The position numbers and the translations under genes were made by a program. From Ophiodon elongatus (Eukaryota; Chordata; Actinopteri; Perciformes; Hexagrammidae): a stretch of 64,000 bases of DNA. Shown here one piece after another: positions 62,906-64,000 of this stretch. Under the pieces are notes generated by a model, which did no database searches, had not been told where the DNA came from, and saw only the letters and a list, made by a program, of their open reading frames with translations. The stretch is from the NCBI GenBank assembly GCA_016806645.1, contig JACSYO010001590.1, positions 1 to 64,000 on the forward strand. The letters are read 5' to 3'. Positions within the stretch are counted from its first letter, which is position 1; every line of letters starts with the position of its first letter.

Positions 62906-64000
62906 CTTATAACGGCTCCAGTTCACACGTCGCCTGACAGCGAAGTAAAAACGTAGTTTATCTACCTCAGAAAGGTTAACTTAAAAAAACAGAATCTCTG
63001 GACAGGTGTTGGAAATTTGCGTTTTTTTGCTACAAAACACTAAATTCTGGAAGATCAATTATTCGCCATGGCGATAGCAGTGACCAGCCCTACTCTGCCT
63101 CTGATTGGCTGGAACTCTTTGCTTCTGTTGGTTGGGTTATGTTTCGGCATGAGGAGTGAGATTGTTTTGGGTTAAAGGAAAGAATATATGTTCGTGCCAG
63201 AGCATTAAAAACAATGTCTCCGGATACCGAGGGGCCACTGAGCCTTTTGCATCCCTGAGCTTCAGTAATGGATATTTCATGTTGGTATTGTCACATCACA
63301 TGGTTGTCGTCTTCCTGCTGCTTGGTTACTGAACGTCAAAATGGAGAGCGCCTGTCACAGAAGTAGAGAGAGAGAAAGGAACAACTAAAGCAGGGAAGTC
63401 GGCCCGCCTCAGAACAGCAGACAAACTCCTTCCGTTAAAATGTTGATGGACAGATATGTCCTCCATCCCTGGAGAAAACTGAGCATAACAAACCTGAGCC
63501 TCATCTGTATCCAGCCTGTATTTTAAGGACGGAGAAGAAGTGACCTCACTTTAAAAGCATTAACTGGTTAAGTTGCAGAAACCCGTCGCCTCCAAACTTT
63601 GGAAGGTCAAAGCTTCGCGGCGCTCGACCAACGGGCCAATCAGGGGCCGGGCCCGATCTGTCTGCCGCTCTCCCCTCGAGACAAGACATCTGTGTGTCGC
63701 CATCCGTGAGCGTTTGTCAAGTGAGATTAGGTTTGAATCAAAGAAAGAGGAGAGGTCAGAGCGGAGTGTAAACAGGCAGAAGACCCGACATCCAGCGTTT
63801 GATCCACAGCTCGTCTTCATCGCTTCATCGTCTTCCTCTCCCTCCATCTCTCGTTCTCCTGACAGACATTCTTTCTCTTTGTTGACTTTATGTTTTCATG
63901 CAGCCGTTAAGACGTTTTTAGGGTCAATTATCTGAAAATATGCATTTCTTTATTCTATTTCTATAAGCACGAGTCCTGAATGTCTATAAAAAGGACATCT
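62906..64000. other. Unique sequence, no gene supported
   Basis: Overlapping opposite-strand ORFs at 63560-63935 show no recognisable domain. Confidence 0.45.

Overview
The window looks like teleost (probably percomorph) fish genomic DNA. It has short vertebrate-type exons with GT/AG borders in kilobase introns. It also has very abundant (CA)n, (GA)n and (GGA)n tracts, many kilobase-scale minisatellites, and dispersed repeats of the kind common in ray-finned fish. There are no prokaryotic signs such as operons, ribosome binding sites or dense ORFs.

The only gene I can support is on the minus strand. Four exons, in transcript order at 38295-38494, 34803-34862, 32093-32285 and 17618-17814, encode a continuous stretch of an ether-a-go-go (EAG, KCNH) voltage-gated potassium channel. 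The stretch runs from the end of S6 through the C-linker to the end of the cyclic-nucleotide-binding homology domain. Splice phases agree at every junction (1-0, 0-0, 0-1, 1-0). Diagnostic residues favour KCNH5 (EAG2) over KCNH1 (EAG1). I do not see the PAS domain, S1-S5, pore or distal C-terminus, so the whole window is probably internal to one large gene: 38.5-64 kb would be an upstream intron and 1-17.6 kb a downstream intron.

The rest is repeats. From 1 to 17.6 kb there is a 27/30-bp minisatellite, a 1.1-kb pure purine tract, several (CA)n, (GA)n and (GGA)n blocks, a 73-bp tandem array and a 15-bp array that stops 22 nt from the last exon. The 14.3-kb intron at 17.8-32.1 kb holds a 331-bp duplicate, (GT)n tracts, a 29/30-bp minisatellite, a tetranucleotide block and a hAT-type inverted-repeat element ending 23 nt from a splice donor. 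The intron at 34.9-38.3 kb begins, next to the 60-nt exon, with a VNTR that leaves 396 nt of transcript without adenine. From 38.5 to 64 kb there is a 2.1-kb 28/29-bp array, two pairs of segmental duplicates, a small ORF with a signal-peptide-like start, and GGA, CT and GA arrays.

Two dispersed repeat families explain much of the landscape. One contains a GTTAGGTTTAGGCAAC-type core, and that core appears to have been amplified into several of the minisatellites. The other contains TGTCAATCACC..GTAGCCCCGCCC, and its tail was amplified into the 73-bp array. No RNA gene, CRISPR array or viral gene was recognised. Comparisons with known families were made from memory, without a database search.
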